Assembly: GCA_964553405.1 (NCBI GenBank)
Contig: CAZKLS010000003.1
Location: 11,079-75,078 of the forward strand
DNA from: DATIRA01 sp964553405
Lineage (GTDB): Bacteria; Pseudomonadota; Gammaproteobacteria; Steroidobacterales; Steroidobacteraceae
Reading direction: 5' to 3'
Length of the DNA: 64,000 nucleotides
The position numbers and the translations under genes were made by a program. Positions 25,733 through 34,861 of the stretch are shown in pieces. The notes beneath the pieces are model-generated. The model saw only the letters and a list, made by a program, of their open reading frames with translations. It did not search any database and was not told the DNA's origin. How positions within the stretch are numbered: the stretch's first letter is position 1; each line of letters begins with the position of its first letter.

Positions 25733-27262
25733 ATGAGCCGTCCGGTGACCGGTGCGATCGCGAGCGGCCACGAGCTCACCGCGGCCGCCGCTCGCGAGGT
25801 GCTGGAGGAGGGCGGGAACGCCTTCGACGCCGTGGTGGCCGCCGCGCTGATGGCCTGCGTCGCCGAGCCGGTGCTGTGCTCGCTCGGGGGCGGCGGCTAC
25901 CTGCTGGCCGCGAGGCGCGGCGCAGAGCCGGTCGTGTACGACTTCTTCACCGACACGCCCCGTACCCGGGGCGCCCCAGACCAGATCGACCTGCATCCGG
26001 TCGACGCCGACTTCGGTTCGGTGACCCAGCAGTTCCACGTCGGGCTCGGCGCCGTCGCGACGCCGGGCATGCCGGCAGGTCTTTTCGAGGTGCACCGCGA
26101 ACTGTGCCGACTGCCGATGCCTCGCCTGGCCGAGCCGGCGGCCCGGGCCGCGCGGGACGGCGTGGTCGTCAATCGCTTCCACGCCTATCTGTTCCAGGTC
26201 GTGGCACCGATCTATGTCGCGACGGCCGCGGCTCGAGCGATCTATGGGCAGGACCGCGACTCGCTGCCAAGGGAAGGAGAGCGTTTCCGCCAGCCGGACC
26301 TGGCCGTGGCCATCGAGCTTCTGGCCCGCGAGGGGCCGGGCCTTTTCTATGACGGAGAGCTGGGCCGGCGGCTCATCGAGCAGTGCAGCCGGGGCGGCGG
26401 GCAACTCGCGCGCGAAGATATTGCGGCCTACCGGGTCCGGCGCCGGGAGCCGCTGGCCGTTGGGTATCGGGGCGCCCGGATCTTCACGAACCCACCGCCG
26501 TCGCGCGGTGGAATGCTGATCGCGTTCGCGCTCGCCTTGCTGGCCGAGGCGCCGGTCGACGGGCGCGAGCAGTGGCTGCGCACGCTGGTCGAGGCATTGC
26601 GGCTGACCGACAGGGCCCGCGCGGACTGCGGCGATCCGCTGCTCGACCCTGAGCTGCTCGAGCGCTATCGCGCGGAGCTGGGCTCGCGGCCTGGCTGCGA
26701 CCGCGGCACGACCCACGTCAGCGTCGTGGACGGCGAGGGCAATCTCGCCGCGGCCTCGCTCAGCAACGGCGAGGGCTGTGGCCACGTGCTCGCGGGCACG
26801 GGAATCATGCTGAACAACATGCTCGGCGAGGAAGACATCAATCCGCAGGGCCTGCAGCGGTGGCAGCCGGGTACGCGAATGGCGTCGATGATGGCGCCGA
26901 CGCTGATCGAGCAGCCTGGTGCCCGCGCGGTGCTGGGCTCAGGCGGCTCGAAACGCATCCGCAGCGCCGTACTGCAGGTGGTCACGAACCTCGTCGCGCT
27001 GGAGATGCCGCTCGAGGAAGCCGTCGCGGCGCCGCGCGTGCACGTCGAAGACGGGCTGCTGAGCATCGAGGGGGGATTCTCGCCGGCCGATGAGCGGGTG
27101 CTCGGTGCGTCCGGGCTGCGGGTCGATCACTGGTCGGACCGCAATTTCTTCTTCGGCGGCGTGCACGTGGTACGGCAGCAGCGAGAGTCGCTCAGTGCCG
27201 TCGGTGATCCGCGGCGCGGCGGCGTGGGCCTGACGCTCAGCTCCGCGCCAGCAGCTTCCTGA
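25733..27262 (+). CDS. Gamma-glutamyltransferase family protein
   Basis: A 509-residue Ntn hydrolase of the gamma-glutamyltranspeptidase family. These precursors cut themselves to expose a catalytic Thr; here Thr326 in RGTTHVSVVD fits that position. Supporting motifs are SLGGGGYLLA near residue 45, PPPSRGGML, LSNGEGCGHV and the PGTRMASMMAPTL block. There is no signal peptide at the chosen ATG, unlike periplasmic Ggt, so it may act in the cytoplasm as a hydrolase of glutathione-like or gamma-glutamyl compounds. The frame is open 14 codons upstream. It could serve the glutamylation operon at 9.9-16.8 kb, but no direct link is visible. Its 3' end overlaps polX on the other strand by 26 bases. 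Confidence 0.85.
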   Translation: MSRPVTGAIASGHELTAAAAREVLEEGGNAFDAVVAAALMACVAEPVLCSLGGGGYLLAARRGAEPVVYDFFTDTPRTRGAPDQIDLHPVDADFGSVTQQFHVGLGAVATPGMPAGLFEVHRELCRLPMPRLAEPAARAARDGVVVNRFHAYLFQVVAPIYVATAAARAIYGQDRDSLPREGERFRQPDLAVAIELLAREGPGLFYDGELGRRLIEQCSRGGGQLAREDIAAYRVRRREPLAVGYRGARIFTNPPPSRGGMLIAFALALLAEAPVDGREQWLRTLVEALRLTDRARADCGDPLLDPELLERYRAELGSRPGCDRGTTHVSVVDGEGNLAAASLSNGEGCGHVLAGTGIMLNNMLGEEDINPQGLQRWQPGTRMASMMAPTLIEQPGARAVLGSGGSKRIRSAVLQVVTNLVALEMPLEEAVAAPRVHVEDGLLSIEGGFSPADERVLGASGLRVDHWSDRNFFFGGVHVVRQQRESLSAVGDPRRGGVGLTLSSAPAAS

Positions 27263-28952
27263 GATCCTCGAGCTTGCGCGTGTTGATCACGTCGTCGGCC
27301 GCGAGCCAGCCACGGCGGGCCTGATCGATCCCGCAGCGCATGAAGCGCAGGTCGTCGGCGCCATGCGCGTCGGTCGAGACGGCGATCCTGACGCCCTTGC
27401 TCTTCGCCATCTGGCAGGCCGCCGCGTCGAGATCCAGCCGGTCCGGATGGGCGTTCAGCTCCAGGATGCAGCCGCGTTCGCTGGCCGCCTGCATGATGCG
27501 CTCGAGATCGATCGCATAGGGCTCGCGCCGGTTGATCAGGCGGCCGGTGGGGTGCGCCAGGATGTTGCAATGGCGGTTGTCCATCGCCCGCAGGATGCGC
27601 TCGGTCTGTTTCTTCTTCGACAGGTCGAACCGGTAGTGCACCGCGCAGACGGTGAAGTCGAGTTCCGCGAGCACGGCATCGGGGAGATCGAGCGACCCGT
27701 CCTCGAGGATGTCGAGTTCGACGGACTTCAGCACGACGATGCCGCGCAGCCTGCTGTTCAGCCGGTCGATCTGCCGGACCTGGGCCAGCAACCGCTTGCG
27801 GTCGAGCCCGTGGGCCACGGTCACGTGCCGTGAGTGATCGTTGATCGAGAGGTAGTCGTAGCCGCGCTCCTTCGCGGCGCGGGCCATCTGCTCGATCGTG
27901 TCGTGACCGTCCGATGCGCGGCTGTGGCAGTGCAGGTCGCCGCGGATGTCGTCCAGCGTCACGAGCTTCGGCAGCCGGCCCTTGCGGGCGGCCTCGATCT
28001 CGCCGCGGTCTTCGCGGAGTTCCGGCGGGATCCAGCGCAGCTGCAGGGCTTTCAGCAGTTGCCGCTCGGTCCGGCCGGCGATCCGCTCGTCGCCCTTGAA
28101 CAGCCCGTATTCGTTCAGCTTCAGCCTGCGGCCGGCGGCAATCCTGCGGACCGCGATGTTGTGCGCCTTCGAGCCGGTGAAGTAGTACAGCGCCGCCCCG
28201 TAACTGACCTGCGGCACGACGCGCAGGTCCACTTGCAGCCCCGAGCGCAGGCGCACGGTCGAGCGCGTCGTGCCCTGCGAGACGACCTCGGCGACCTCAT
28301 CGTACTTGACGAAGCGCTCGATCACCGCTGAGCCGGCCGCGGCCGTGACGAGCAGGTCCAGGTCGCCGACCGTCTCCTTGCGCCGCCGGTAGCTGCCCGC
28401 GACCGCGACCTCCTTCACTCCGTCGATGCGCTGCAGGTACCCGACCAGCGGCCCGGCGACCGCCTCTGCGTCGATCAGCTTCCAGCGCTGCTCGCGAGCG
28501 GTGAATCGCTCGAGACGCTCGCCGATCATCTGCTCCGTTTTCGGGCCGAATCCGGGCAGCGCCCTGACCTTGCCACGGCGCAGCGCGGCCGCGAGGTCGG
28601 CCAGGCTGCGGATCCGCAGCTTCTCGTGGAGGACCCTGACCCGTTTCGGACCGAGGCCCTCTATCTTCATCAGCTCGGCGAGCGCCTTCGGCGTGCGCGA
28701 GGAGAGCTCCTCGAGCAGCGGCAGGCGGCCGGTCTCGACGATCGTCGCGATCTTGCCTGCGAGGTCCTTGCCGATGTTGCGCAGTTCCGCGAGGTCGCGA
28801 CCCTCGGCCAGCAGCTCGGCCATGCTGCGGGAGTTGCCGCGGATCGTGCGCGCCGCATTGCGGTAGGCCCGGATCCGGAACGGGTTCTCGCCCCGCACGG
28901 CCAGCAGGTCGGCGACCGTCTCGAAGATCCCGGCGATCTCGACGTTCTGCAC
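27237..28952 (-). CDS. polX: X-family DNA polymerase with PHP domain (PolX)
   Basis: A 571-residue repair polymerase, nearly the length of Bacillus PolX (570). Order of domains: an N-terminal helix-hairpin-helix lyase-like region (IAGIFETVADLLAVRGENPF, with later GLGPKRVRVLHEKL), the polymerase-beta palm with GSYRRRKETVGDLDLLV whose Asp pair binds metal, and a C-terminal PHP domain beginning DLHCHSRASDGHD with INDHSRHV and LAHPTGR metal-ligand motifs. PolX fills short gaps, and its PHP domain gives 3'-5' exonuclease or phosphodiesterase activity. The start is one of two nearby GTG codons (28952 or 28958); the chosen one matches the family N-terminus and has AGGA 8 bases upstream. Confidence 0.92.
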   Translation of the reverse strand: MQNVEIAGIFETVADLLAVRGENPFRIRAYRNAARTIRGNSRSMAELLAEGRDLAELRNIGKDLAGKIATIVETGRLPLLEELSSRTPKALAELMKIEGLGPKRVRVLHEKLRIRSLADLAAALRRGKVRALPGFGPKTEQMIGERLERFTAREQRWKLIDAEAVAGPLVGYLQRIDGVKEVAVAGSYRRRKETVGDLDLLVTAAAGSAVIERFVKYDEVAEVVSQGTTRSTVRLRSGLQVDLRVVPQVSYGAALYYFTGSKAHNIAVRRIAAGRRLKLNEYGLFKGDERIAGRTERQLLKALQLRWIPPELREDRGEIEAARKGRLPKLVTLDDIRGDLHCHSRASDGHDTIEQMARAAKERGYDYLSINDHSRHVTVAHGLDRKRLLAQVRQIDRLNSRLRGIVVLKSVELDILEDGSLDLPDAVLAELDFTVCAVHYRFDLSKKKQTERILRAMDNRHCNILAHPTGRLINRREPYAIDLERIMQAASERGCILELNAHPDRLDLDAAACQMAKSKGVRIAVSTDAHGADDLRFMRCGIDQARRGWLAADDVINTRKLEDLRKLLARS

Positions 28953-29089
28953 CGGCACGGTCCTGCCTCTCGCGCCCCTTGCTCCGCCCGATTCACGATA
29001 GGACACGGCGCCGAACGCCCGCCAGCCGTAGATTCCGCGGGCCCTGTTGCATTCCCGCGTCCCGGCCCGGGGGTCCGTGTCTCCTCCTA

Positions 29090-29105
29090 TTGTCCGCCCG
29101 GACAA
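29090..29105. promoter_or_regulatory. 16-bp palindrome in front of an ABC exporter operon
   Basis: TTGTCCG-CC-CGGACAA is a perfect 7+2+7 palindrome, 47 bases before the ATPase start and 137 bases before the divergent polX start. The length and symmetry suit a TetR- or MarR-type dimer site. No regulator gene is adjacent, and no strong promoter can be placed around it. Confidence 0.4.
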
Positions 29106-29152
29106 CCGGGTCGAGGATAGGGCTTCAGGGTTTCTCGAGTCCCGATTGCGAA

Positions 29153-29884
29153 ATGCGAACCGCTACCGAACCCACCGGATCCGCCGCCGTGCTGCGCACG
29201 CGGAACCTGACCAAGGTCTACCGGACTGGCGAGGTGGAGGTGCACGCGCTGCGCGGCGTGGACCTGGAACTGCGCCCGGGCGAGCTGGTCGTGCTGCTCG
29301 GGCCCTCGGGCAGTGGCAAGTCCACGCTGCTCAACATACTCGGCGGACTCGACACCGCGAGCTCGGGCGAAGCGTGGTTCGAAGACCACGACCTCACGCG
29401 CGAGGACGACAAGGAGCTCACCCGCTACAGGCGCGAGCACGTGGGCTTCGTGTTCCAGTTCTACAACCTGATCCCGAGCCTGACGGCGCTGGAGAACGTC
29501 GAGCTGGTGACGGAGATCGCGACGCGACCGATGGAGCCGGCGAAGGCGCTGGAGCTGGTCGGGCTGCGTGAACGGATGAACCACTTCCCGGCACAGCTCT
29601 CCGGCGGCGAGCAGCAGAGGGTCGCCATAGCGAGGGCCATCGCCAAGCAGCCCGACGTGCTGCTGTGCGACGAGCCGACCGGCGCGCTCGACAGCGAGAC
29701 CGGCATCATCGTGCTCGAGGCGATCGAGAGCATCCACCGCGAGCTCGGGACGACGACCGTGCTGATCACGCACAACGCGATCATCGCGGAGATGGCCGAC
29801 CGGGTGCTGGTGCTGGGTGACGGACGCGTCCAGCAGGAGCGCCGCAACGAGTCGCGCCGGGCCGCGCGGGAGCTGAGCTGGTGA
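29153..29884 (+). CDS. ABC exporter ATP-binding protein (LolD/MacB type)
   Basis: A 243-residue ATPase of the LolD/MacB/FtsE group. It has Walker A GPSGSGKSTLLN, the Q-loop in FVFQFYNLIPSLTALENV, signature LSGGEQQRVAIARA, Walker B LLCDEPTGALD and the H-loop VLITHN. The first dozen residues are a variable extension. Such ATPases drive mechanotransmission permeases with FtsX domains, which is what the next gene encodes. The two genes overlap as GTGA, and an adaptor gene follows, so the three form an export complex. Substrate unknown. Confidence 0.92.
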   Translation: MRTATEPTGSAAVLRTRNLTKVYRTGEVEVHALRGVDLELRPGELVVLLGPSGSGKSTLLNILGGLDTASSGEAWFEDHDLTREDDKELTRYRREHVGFVFQFYNLIPSLTALENVELVTEIATRPMEPAKALELVGLRERMNHFPAQLSGGEQQRVAIARAIAKQPDVLLCDEPTGALDSETGIIVLEAIESIHRELGTTTVLITHNAIIAEMADRVLVLGDGRVQQERRNESRRAARELSW

Positions 29885-32259
29885 AGCTGCAGGCGCTGCG
29901 ACCGCTGGACCGCAAGCTGCTGCGCGACCTCTGGCACATCCGCGGCCAGGTGCTGGCGATCGGTCTCGTGATCGCCTCGGGCGTGGGCCTGCTGGTGATG
30001 TCGTTGACGGCGATCGAGGCGCTGGAGGAAACGGCGACGGCCTACTACGAGCGTTACCAGTTCGCCGAGGTGTTCGCGCGGGTCAAGCGTGCCCCGGAGC
30101 ACCTGTCGGCGCGAATCGCCGCGATCGACGGCGTGCAGTACGTGCAGATGCGGGTCGTGCGCAGCGCGGTGCTGGACATTCCGGGATTCGACGAACCGGT
30201 GCTTGGGCAGCTCGTGTCCGTGCCTGAGCACGGCGAGCCCCTGCTGAACCGGCTGGCGCTGCGCGAGGGTCGCTATCCGCGCCTCGGCGCGACCGACGAG
30301 GCCGTGCTCTCCGAGCCGTTCGCCGAGGCTCATCGCCTGGGGCTCGGCGGGCAGCTCCGGGCGATCATCAACGGCCACTGGCGGGAATTGCGCGTGGTCG
30401 GCATCGCGCTTTCGCCCGAGTACGTCTACACGATCGGTCCCGGCGCGCTGATGCCCGACGACCTGCGGTACGGCGTCGTCTGGATGGGACACGAGGCGCT
30501 GCAGGCCGCCTTCGACCTCGATGGCGCCTTCAACGACCTCACGCTCGGCCTGCTGCGGGGCACGGACCCGGAGACCGTCGTGGACCGGCTCGACGAACTG
30601 CTCGATCGGTACGGCAGCGTCGGCGCCCATGCCCGCAAGGACCAGCTCTCCAACTGGTTCCTGATGAACGAGATCCAGCAGCTCCGGACCATGTCGAGTT
30701 TCCTGCCGACGATCTTCCTGGCCGTCGCGGCGTTCCTCACCAACATGGTGCTCGCCAGGCTGATCACGGTCGAGCGCTCCGAGATCGGGCTGCTGAAAGC
30801 CTTCGGCTACGGGAACGCGCGGATCGCCTGGCACTACGTCAAGCTGGTGCTGGTGATCGGGGTCGTGGGCATCCTGCTCGGATGGTTCGCGGGTTACTGG
30901 CTGGGCCTATACAACACGACGATGTACGCGGAGTTCTACCGCTTCCCGTTCCTGCTGTACCGGCCGGGTCCCGCCTCGTTCGCGATCGCCGCGGGCGCGA
31001 GCCTCGCCGCGGCGCTGCTCGGCGCGATCGCGGCGGTGCGGCGCGCCACCGCGCTGCCACCGGCCGAGGTGATGCGGCCGCCGTCGCCGCCGATGTTCAG
31101 GCGAAGCCGGCTCGCAGGGCTCCGCCTCACGCGCCTGATCGACCAGCCGACCCGGATCGTCCTCCGGCAGGCCGGACGCTGGCCGCTGCGCTCGTTCGTC
31201 ACCAGCGCGGGCATCGCGATGTCGGTCGCCGTGCTGGTGATCTCGATGCAGTGGCTGGATGCGATCACGCACATCGTGGACGTGTACTTCCTGCAGGCAC
31301 AGGGTCAGGACCTCACCGTGGGCTTGGTCGAGGCGCGCTCGTCGGACGCGACGCGGGGTCTGTCGCGGCTGCCCGGCGTGATGTCCGTGGAGCCGATGCG
31401 TGCGGTTCCGGCGAAGCTGCGGGCAGGGCCGCGCGAGGAACGCGAGGCCGTGCGCGGCCTGCCGGCGCATCAGCAGCTGCACCGCGTATACGACGCCGAA
31501 GGACGGGCCGTGGACCTGCCGCCGGAGGGGCTCGTCATCTCGACGATGCTGGCCAAGATGCTGGAGGTGCGCCCCGGGGACCAGCTGACCATCGAGGTGC
31601 TGGAAGGCCGGCGCCCGGTCGTGCAGGTGCCGGTCGTGGCGACGTTCGAAACCTACATCGGCAGCCCGGCATACATGGAGATCGGCGCGCTGAACCGGCT
31701 GATGCAGGAGCCGCCGAGCGTGAATGCCGTGCACATGCGCGTCGATCCGGCGGAGCGTGCGGCACTGTTCCGCCGGCTCAAGCAGATGCCTCAGGTCGGC
31801 GCGGTGACGCTGCGCAGCGCGGCCGTCGAGACCTTTCACGAGACGATGGCCAAGACGATACTGATCTACGTGAGCTTCTTCATCGTGTTTGCCGGGACGC
31901 TGGCCTTCGGCGTGACCTACAACGCGGCGCGCATCGCGCTGTCGGAGCGGGGCCGCGAGCTCGCGACGCTGAGGGTGCTCGGGTTCTCGCGCCGCGAGAT
32001 CTCCTACATCCTGGTGGGCGAGATCGGCGTGCTGACTTTCCTGGCGCTGCCGTTGGGTGCTGCCTGCGGATACCTGCTGGCGCGCTGGCTGGTGCATGCG
32101 TTCGAGACCGAGCTCTATCGCGTGCCGTTCGTCGTCGCGCCGGACACGTACGGCTGGGCGCTGCTCGGCGGCTTCCTCGCGACCACCGCATCCGTGCTGC
32201 TGGTGCGTCGTCGCCTCGACCACCTGGACCTGATCGCCGTGCTGAAGACCCGGGAGTAG
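29881..32259 (+). CDS. ABC exporter permease with two FtsX domains
   Basis: A 792-residue membrane protein with an N-terminal helix, a periplasmic MacB-like core (about residues 45-250), a first FtsX helical domain (about 270-390: TIFLAVAAFLTNMVLARLIT through LAAALLGAIAAVRRA), a second helix and periplasmic domain, and a terminal FtsX domain (IYVSFFIVFAGTLAFGVTYN to LLVRRRLD). This doubled layout is common in permeases that work with an HlyD-like adaptor, such as DevC-like or macrolide/lipoprotein exporters. The GTG start overlaps the ATPase stop. Confidence 0.9.
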   Translation: MKLQALRPLDRKLLRDLWHIRGQVLAIGLVIASGVGLLVMSLTAIEALEETATAYYERYQFAEVFARVKRAPEHLSARIAAIDGVQYVQMRVVRSAVLDIPGFDEPVLGQLVSVPEHGEPLLNRLALREGRYPRLGATDEAVLSEPFAEAHRLGLGGQLRAIINGHWRELRVVGIALSPEYVYTIGPGALMPDDLRYGVVWMGHEALQAAFDLDGAFNDLTLGLLRGTDPETVVDRLDELLDRYGSVGAHARKDQLSNWFLMNEIQQLRTMSSFLPTIFLAVAAFLTNMVLARLITVERSEIGLLKAFGYGNARIAWHYVKLVLVIGVVGILLGWFAGYWLGLYNTTMYAEFYRFPFLLYRPGPASFAIAAGASLAAALLGAIAAVRRATALPPAEVMRPPSPPMFRRSRLAGLRLTRLIDQPTRIVLRQAGRWPLRSFVTSAGIAMSVAVLVISMQWLDAITHIVDVYFLQAQGQDLTVGLVEARSSDATRGLSRLPGVMSVEPMRAVPAKLRAGPREEREAVRGLPAHQQLHRVYDAEGRAVDLPPEGLVISTMLAKMLEVRPGDQLTIEVLEGRRPVVQVPVVATFETYIGSPAYMEIGALNRLMQEPPSVNAVHMRVDPAERAALFRRLKQMPQVGAVTLRSAAVETFHETMAKTILIYVSFFIVFAGTLAFGVTYNAARIALSERGRELATLRVLGFSRREISYILVGEIGVLTFLALPLGAACGYLLARWLVHAFETELYRVPFVVAPDTYGWALLGGFLATTASVLLVRRRLDHLDLIAVLKTRE

Positions 32260-32263
32260 CTGC

Positions 32264-33481
32264 ATGAAGAGTGCGATCGCGCGACGGCTCTGGTTCTGGA
32301 TCCCGCTGTTCGCGGCGCTGGTCGCGGTGCTGGCCTGGCTGTTCCGACCGCAGCCCGTCGCGGTGGACCTGGCGACGGCGAGCCGCGGCGCCTTGCGCGT
32401 CACCGTCAGCGACGAAGGCGAGACGCGGGTCCGCGACGTGTTCGTCGTCTCGGCGCCGGTTCCGGGCCTGATGCGGCGCATCGAGCTCGAGGCCGGCGAC
32501 CCGGTCGTCGCGGCCGAGACCGTCGTGGCGCGGATCGAGCCCAGCGACCCGTCGTTCCTCGACCGGCGCAGCGAGGCCGAGGCGCGGGCGGCGGTCCGGG
32601 CGGCAGAGGCGGCCCGCGCGCATGCCGGCGCGGAACTGCGCCGCGCCGAGGCGGAGCGGGACTTCGCCGAGTCGGAACTCGAGCGCTACGAGGGCCTGGC
32701 CGCGGTGAACACGATTTCGCTGAGCGACCTGGACGCGGCGCGGCGGCGGGCGCGGACGGCCGTCGCGGCCGTGCAGGAGGCCAGCGCGGGACTGCGGGTT
32801 CGTGACTCGGAGCTCGAGCAGGCGAAGGCGAGGCTGCTCGCGCCCGGCACCGCGCGTGAGCGCAGCGAGGACTGCGACTGCGTGCTGGTCCGCTCCCCGG
32901 TCAGCGGCCGAGTGCTGCGGCTGCGGCACGAGAGCGAGGGCGTGGTGAGTTCCGGCACGCCGCTGGTGGACATCGGCGATCCGCTGCAGCTCGAGATCGT
33001 GTCAGACCTGCTGTCGACCGAAGCCGTCAAGGTCGAGCCCGGGCAGCGGGTCCTGATCGACTCCTGGGGCGGCGATTCGGCGCTGGAGGGCGTCGTCCGT
33101 CGTGTCGAGCCCTTCGGTTTCACGAAGGTATCGGCGCTCGGCGTCGAGGAGCAGCGGGTCAACGTGATCATCGACTTCACGGAGCCGCCGGAGCGCTGGC
33201 AGCGGCTCGGACACGGCTATCGCGTCGAGCCGCGCATCGTGCTCTGGGAATCGGACGACGTGCTGAAGGTGCCGCTGTCGTCGCTGTTCCGCAGTGGCGA
33301 GCGCTGGGCCGTGTTCGTCGAGCGCGGGGGCCGGGCCCGGCTGACCGAGGTCGAGCTCGGGCACGAGAACGGGCTCGAGGCGGAAATTCTGGGCGGACTG
33401 GGCGAGGGCGAGCGGGTCGTGCTGCATCCGAGCGACCGCGTCAGCGACGGCGAGCGGATCGAGCAGCGCGCCTACCGTTGA
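32264..33481 (+). CDS. Periplasmic adaptor of ABC exporter (HlyD/MacA family)
   Basis: A 405-residue adaptor with one N-terminal transmembrane helix (WFWIPLFAALVAVLAWLF), a biotinyl-lipoyl half (PVPGLMRRIELEAGDPVVAAE), a long Ala/Glu/Arg-rich coiled coil at about residues 100-190, the second lipoyl half (VRSPVSGRVLRLRHESEGVV) and a beta-barrel end (LGEGERVVLHPSDRVSDG). It starts 4 bases after the permease gene. The complex presumably reaches an outer-membrane TolC-type channel encoded elsewhere. Confidence 0.9.
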   Translation: MKSAIARRLWFWIPLFAALVAVLAWLFRPQPVAVDLATASRGALRVTVSDEGETRVRDVFVVSAPVPGLMRRIELEAGDPVVAAETVVARIEPSDPSFLDRRSEAEARAAVRAAEAARAHAGAELRRAEAERDFAESELERYEGLAAVNTISLSDLDAARRRARTAVAAVQEASAGLRVRDSELEQAKARLLAPGTARERSEDCDCVLVRSPVSGRVLRLRHESEGVVSSGTPLVDIGDPLQLEIVSDLLSTEAVKVEPGQRVLIDSWGGDSALEGVVRRVEPFGFTKVSALGVEEQRVNVIIDFTEPPERWQRLGHGYRVEPRIVLWESDDVLKVPLSSLFRSGERWAVFVERGGRARLTEVELGHENGLEAEILGGLGEGERVVLHPSDRVSDGERIEQRAYR

Positions 33482-33498
33482 GAGCGATGGCCGCGGGT

Positions 33499-33515
33499 CG
33501 GCCCGCCGCGGGCCG
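33499..33515. terminator. GC-rich hairpin between convergent genes
   Basis: CGGCCCG and CGGGCCG flank a 3-base loop, giving a 7-bp stem in the 66-bp gap between the adaptor gene and mgtE, which end facing each other. There is no T-run, so intrinsic termination is doubtful. A second short palindrome (CTGCCGGCAG) follows. Confidence 0.3.
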
Positions 33516-33547
33516 GGCAGCGCAGCCTGCCGGCAGCCGTTTCGAGC

Positions 33548-34861
33548 TCAGGCGTCGAGCATCCCGGAGAGCAGCGTCGCGATCCCGAGGAACGAGAAGA
33601 ACCCGGCCACGTCCGTGACAGTCGTCAGGATGATCGACGACGACTGGGCGGGGTCCTGCCCCAGGCGCTTCAGCACGATCGGCACGATGGCTCCGGCGAG
33701 ACCGGCGACCACCATGGCCAGCACCATCGAGATCATGATCACCAGCACGAGACCCGCCGACCGGCTCCAGAGGTAGACGCCGATGCCGCAGGTGACTGCT
33801 ACCGCGATCCCGTTCACCAGCCCGACGCCCGCTTCTTTCAGCGTCACGCCGAGCCACTGGCGCGGCGTGATCTCGCGCAGCACCAGTCCGCGCATCGTGA
33901 CGGCGAGCGCCTGCGCTCCTGAATTGCCCGACTGGCCCGCCACGACCGGCAGCAGCACCGCCAGCGCGGTGTACTTCGCGATCGTGGATTCGAAGAGTCC
34001 GACCACGGCGGCGGCCAGGAACGCTGTCAGCAGGTTGATCTGCAGCCAGGGCAGCCGCTTTCGCACCGCGAACAACGGCGGCGAAAGGGCCCGCTCGTCG
34101 GGGCTCGCGCCGCTCATCATCTGGATGTCGGCCGAGAGGTCCTCCTGCATCGCCTGGATCAGGTTCGAGTGGTAGATCACGCCGACCAGCCGGCCATCGA
34201 GGTCCGTCACCGGCAGGTCGGCGAGCCGGCGCGACTCGACGATCTCGACGACGTCGTCGCGCGGTGTCAGCGGGTGCACCGAGGCCACGACCGGACGGGC
34301 CAGCTGATCGAGCGACTGGCCCGGTTCGGCCACAGCGACGTCCTGGATGCCCACCTTGGCTACCAGCCGGTTCTGGTCGTCGACCAGGAACAGGCTGCGC
34401 GCCGTGCGGGCGCGCGACCGGCGCAATGCGTCCAGCGCCGCGCGCGCGGTCATCGAGGTGCGGAACGACTCGACGCGCGTGTCCATCAGGCGGCCGGCCG
34501 AGTCCACGGGATAGCTCATCAGTTCGCGGATCTCTGCGCCGATCGCCGGATCGAGGCCATCGATCAGGGCATGAGCCGCTGGTTCTTCCAGCGTGCCCAG
34601 GATCAGTACGGCTTCGGTCGGCAGCAGTTCCGACAGCACGGCCAGCGCGAGCGAGCGCGGCAGGTTCTCCAGCACGCGACCCGCCACTGAGGAGGCGAGG
34701 CGTCGGAACAGCGGCACCAGCGCCGGCGCGGGCTGGCTGGCGAGTTCGGCAGCCACGGCCTCGGGGTCTAGCGTCTCGACCTTCTGCGCGGCCTCCCAGG
34801 AATGATCGAGCAGGAATTTCCTGTCGAGAGCCTGGATCGCGGCGCTCAGGTCGCCGCTCAT
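33548..34861 (-). CDS. mgtE: Magnesium transporter MgtE
   Basis: A 437-residue MgtE-family channel. It has an N-terminal superhelical domain (residues 1-120), a CBS pair (about 125-255: MSYPVDSAGRLMDT, SLFLVDDQNRLVAKV, LPVTDLDGRLVGVIY) and a five-helix membrane domain with the conserved GLFESTIAKYTALAVLLPVVAGQSGNSGAQ region (35 residues apart from the CBS end) that lines the pore. MgtE channels let magnesium in and are gated shut by magnesium bound to the cytosolic domains. The N-domain is somewhat short. It overlaps the preceding gene, a detached copy of the regulatory domains, by 4 bases. Confidence 0.9.
   Translation of the reverse strand: MSGDLSAAIQALDRKFLLDHSWEAAQKVETLDPEAVAAELASQPAPALVPLFRRLASSVAGRVLENLPRSLALAVLSELLPTEAVLILGTLEEPAAHALIDGLDPAIGAEIRELMSYPVDSAGRLMDTRVESFRTSMTARAALDALRRSRARTARSLFLVDDQNRLVAKVGIQDVAVAEPGQSLDQLARPVVASVHPLTPRDDVVEIVESRRLADLPVTDLDGRLVGVIYHSNLIQAMQEDLSADIQMMSGASPDERALSPPLFAVRKRLPWLQINLLTAFLAAAVVGLFESTIAKYTALAVLLPVVAGQSGNSGAQALAVTMRGLVLREITPRQWLGVTLKEAGVGLVNGIAVAVTCGIGVYLWSRSAGLVLVIMISMVLAMVVAGLAGAIVPIVLKRLGQDPAQSSSIILTTVTDVAGFFSFLGIATLLSGMLDA

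Noticed and set aside
25451..26785. Upstream extension of the fbpA frame to nearly 800 codons
   Set aside because: The extra part is antisense to the gamma-glutamyltransferase gene. The signal peptide and family homology start at 25450, and a Fur-like site lies just upstream of that ATG.
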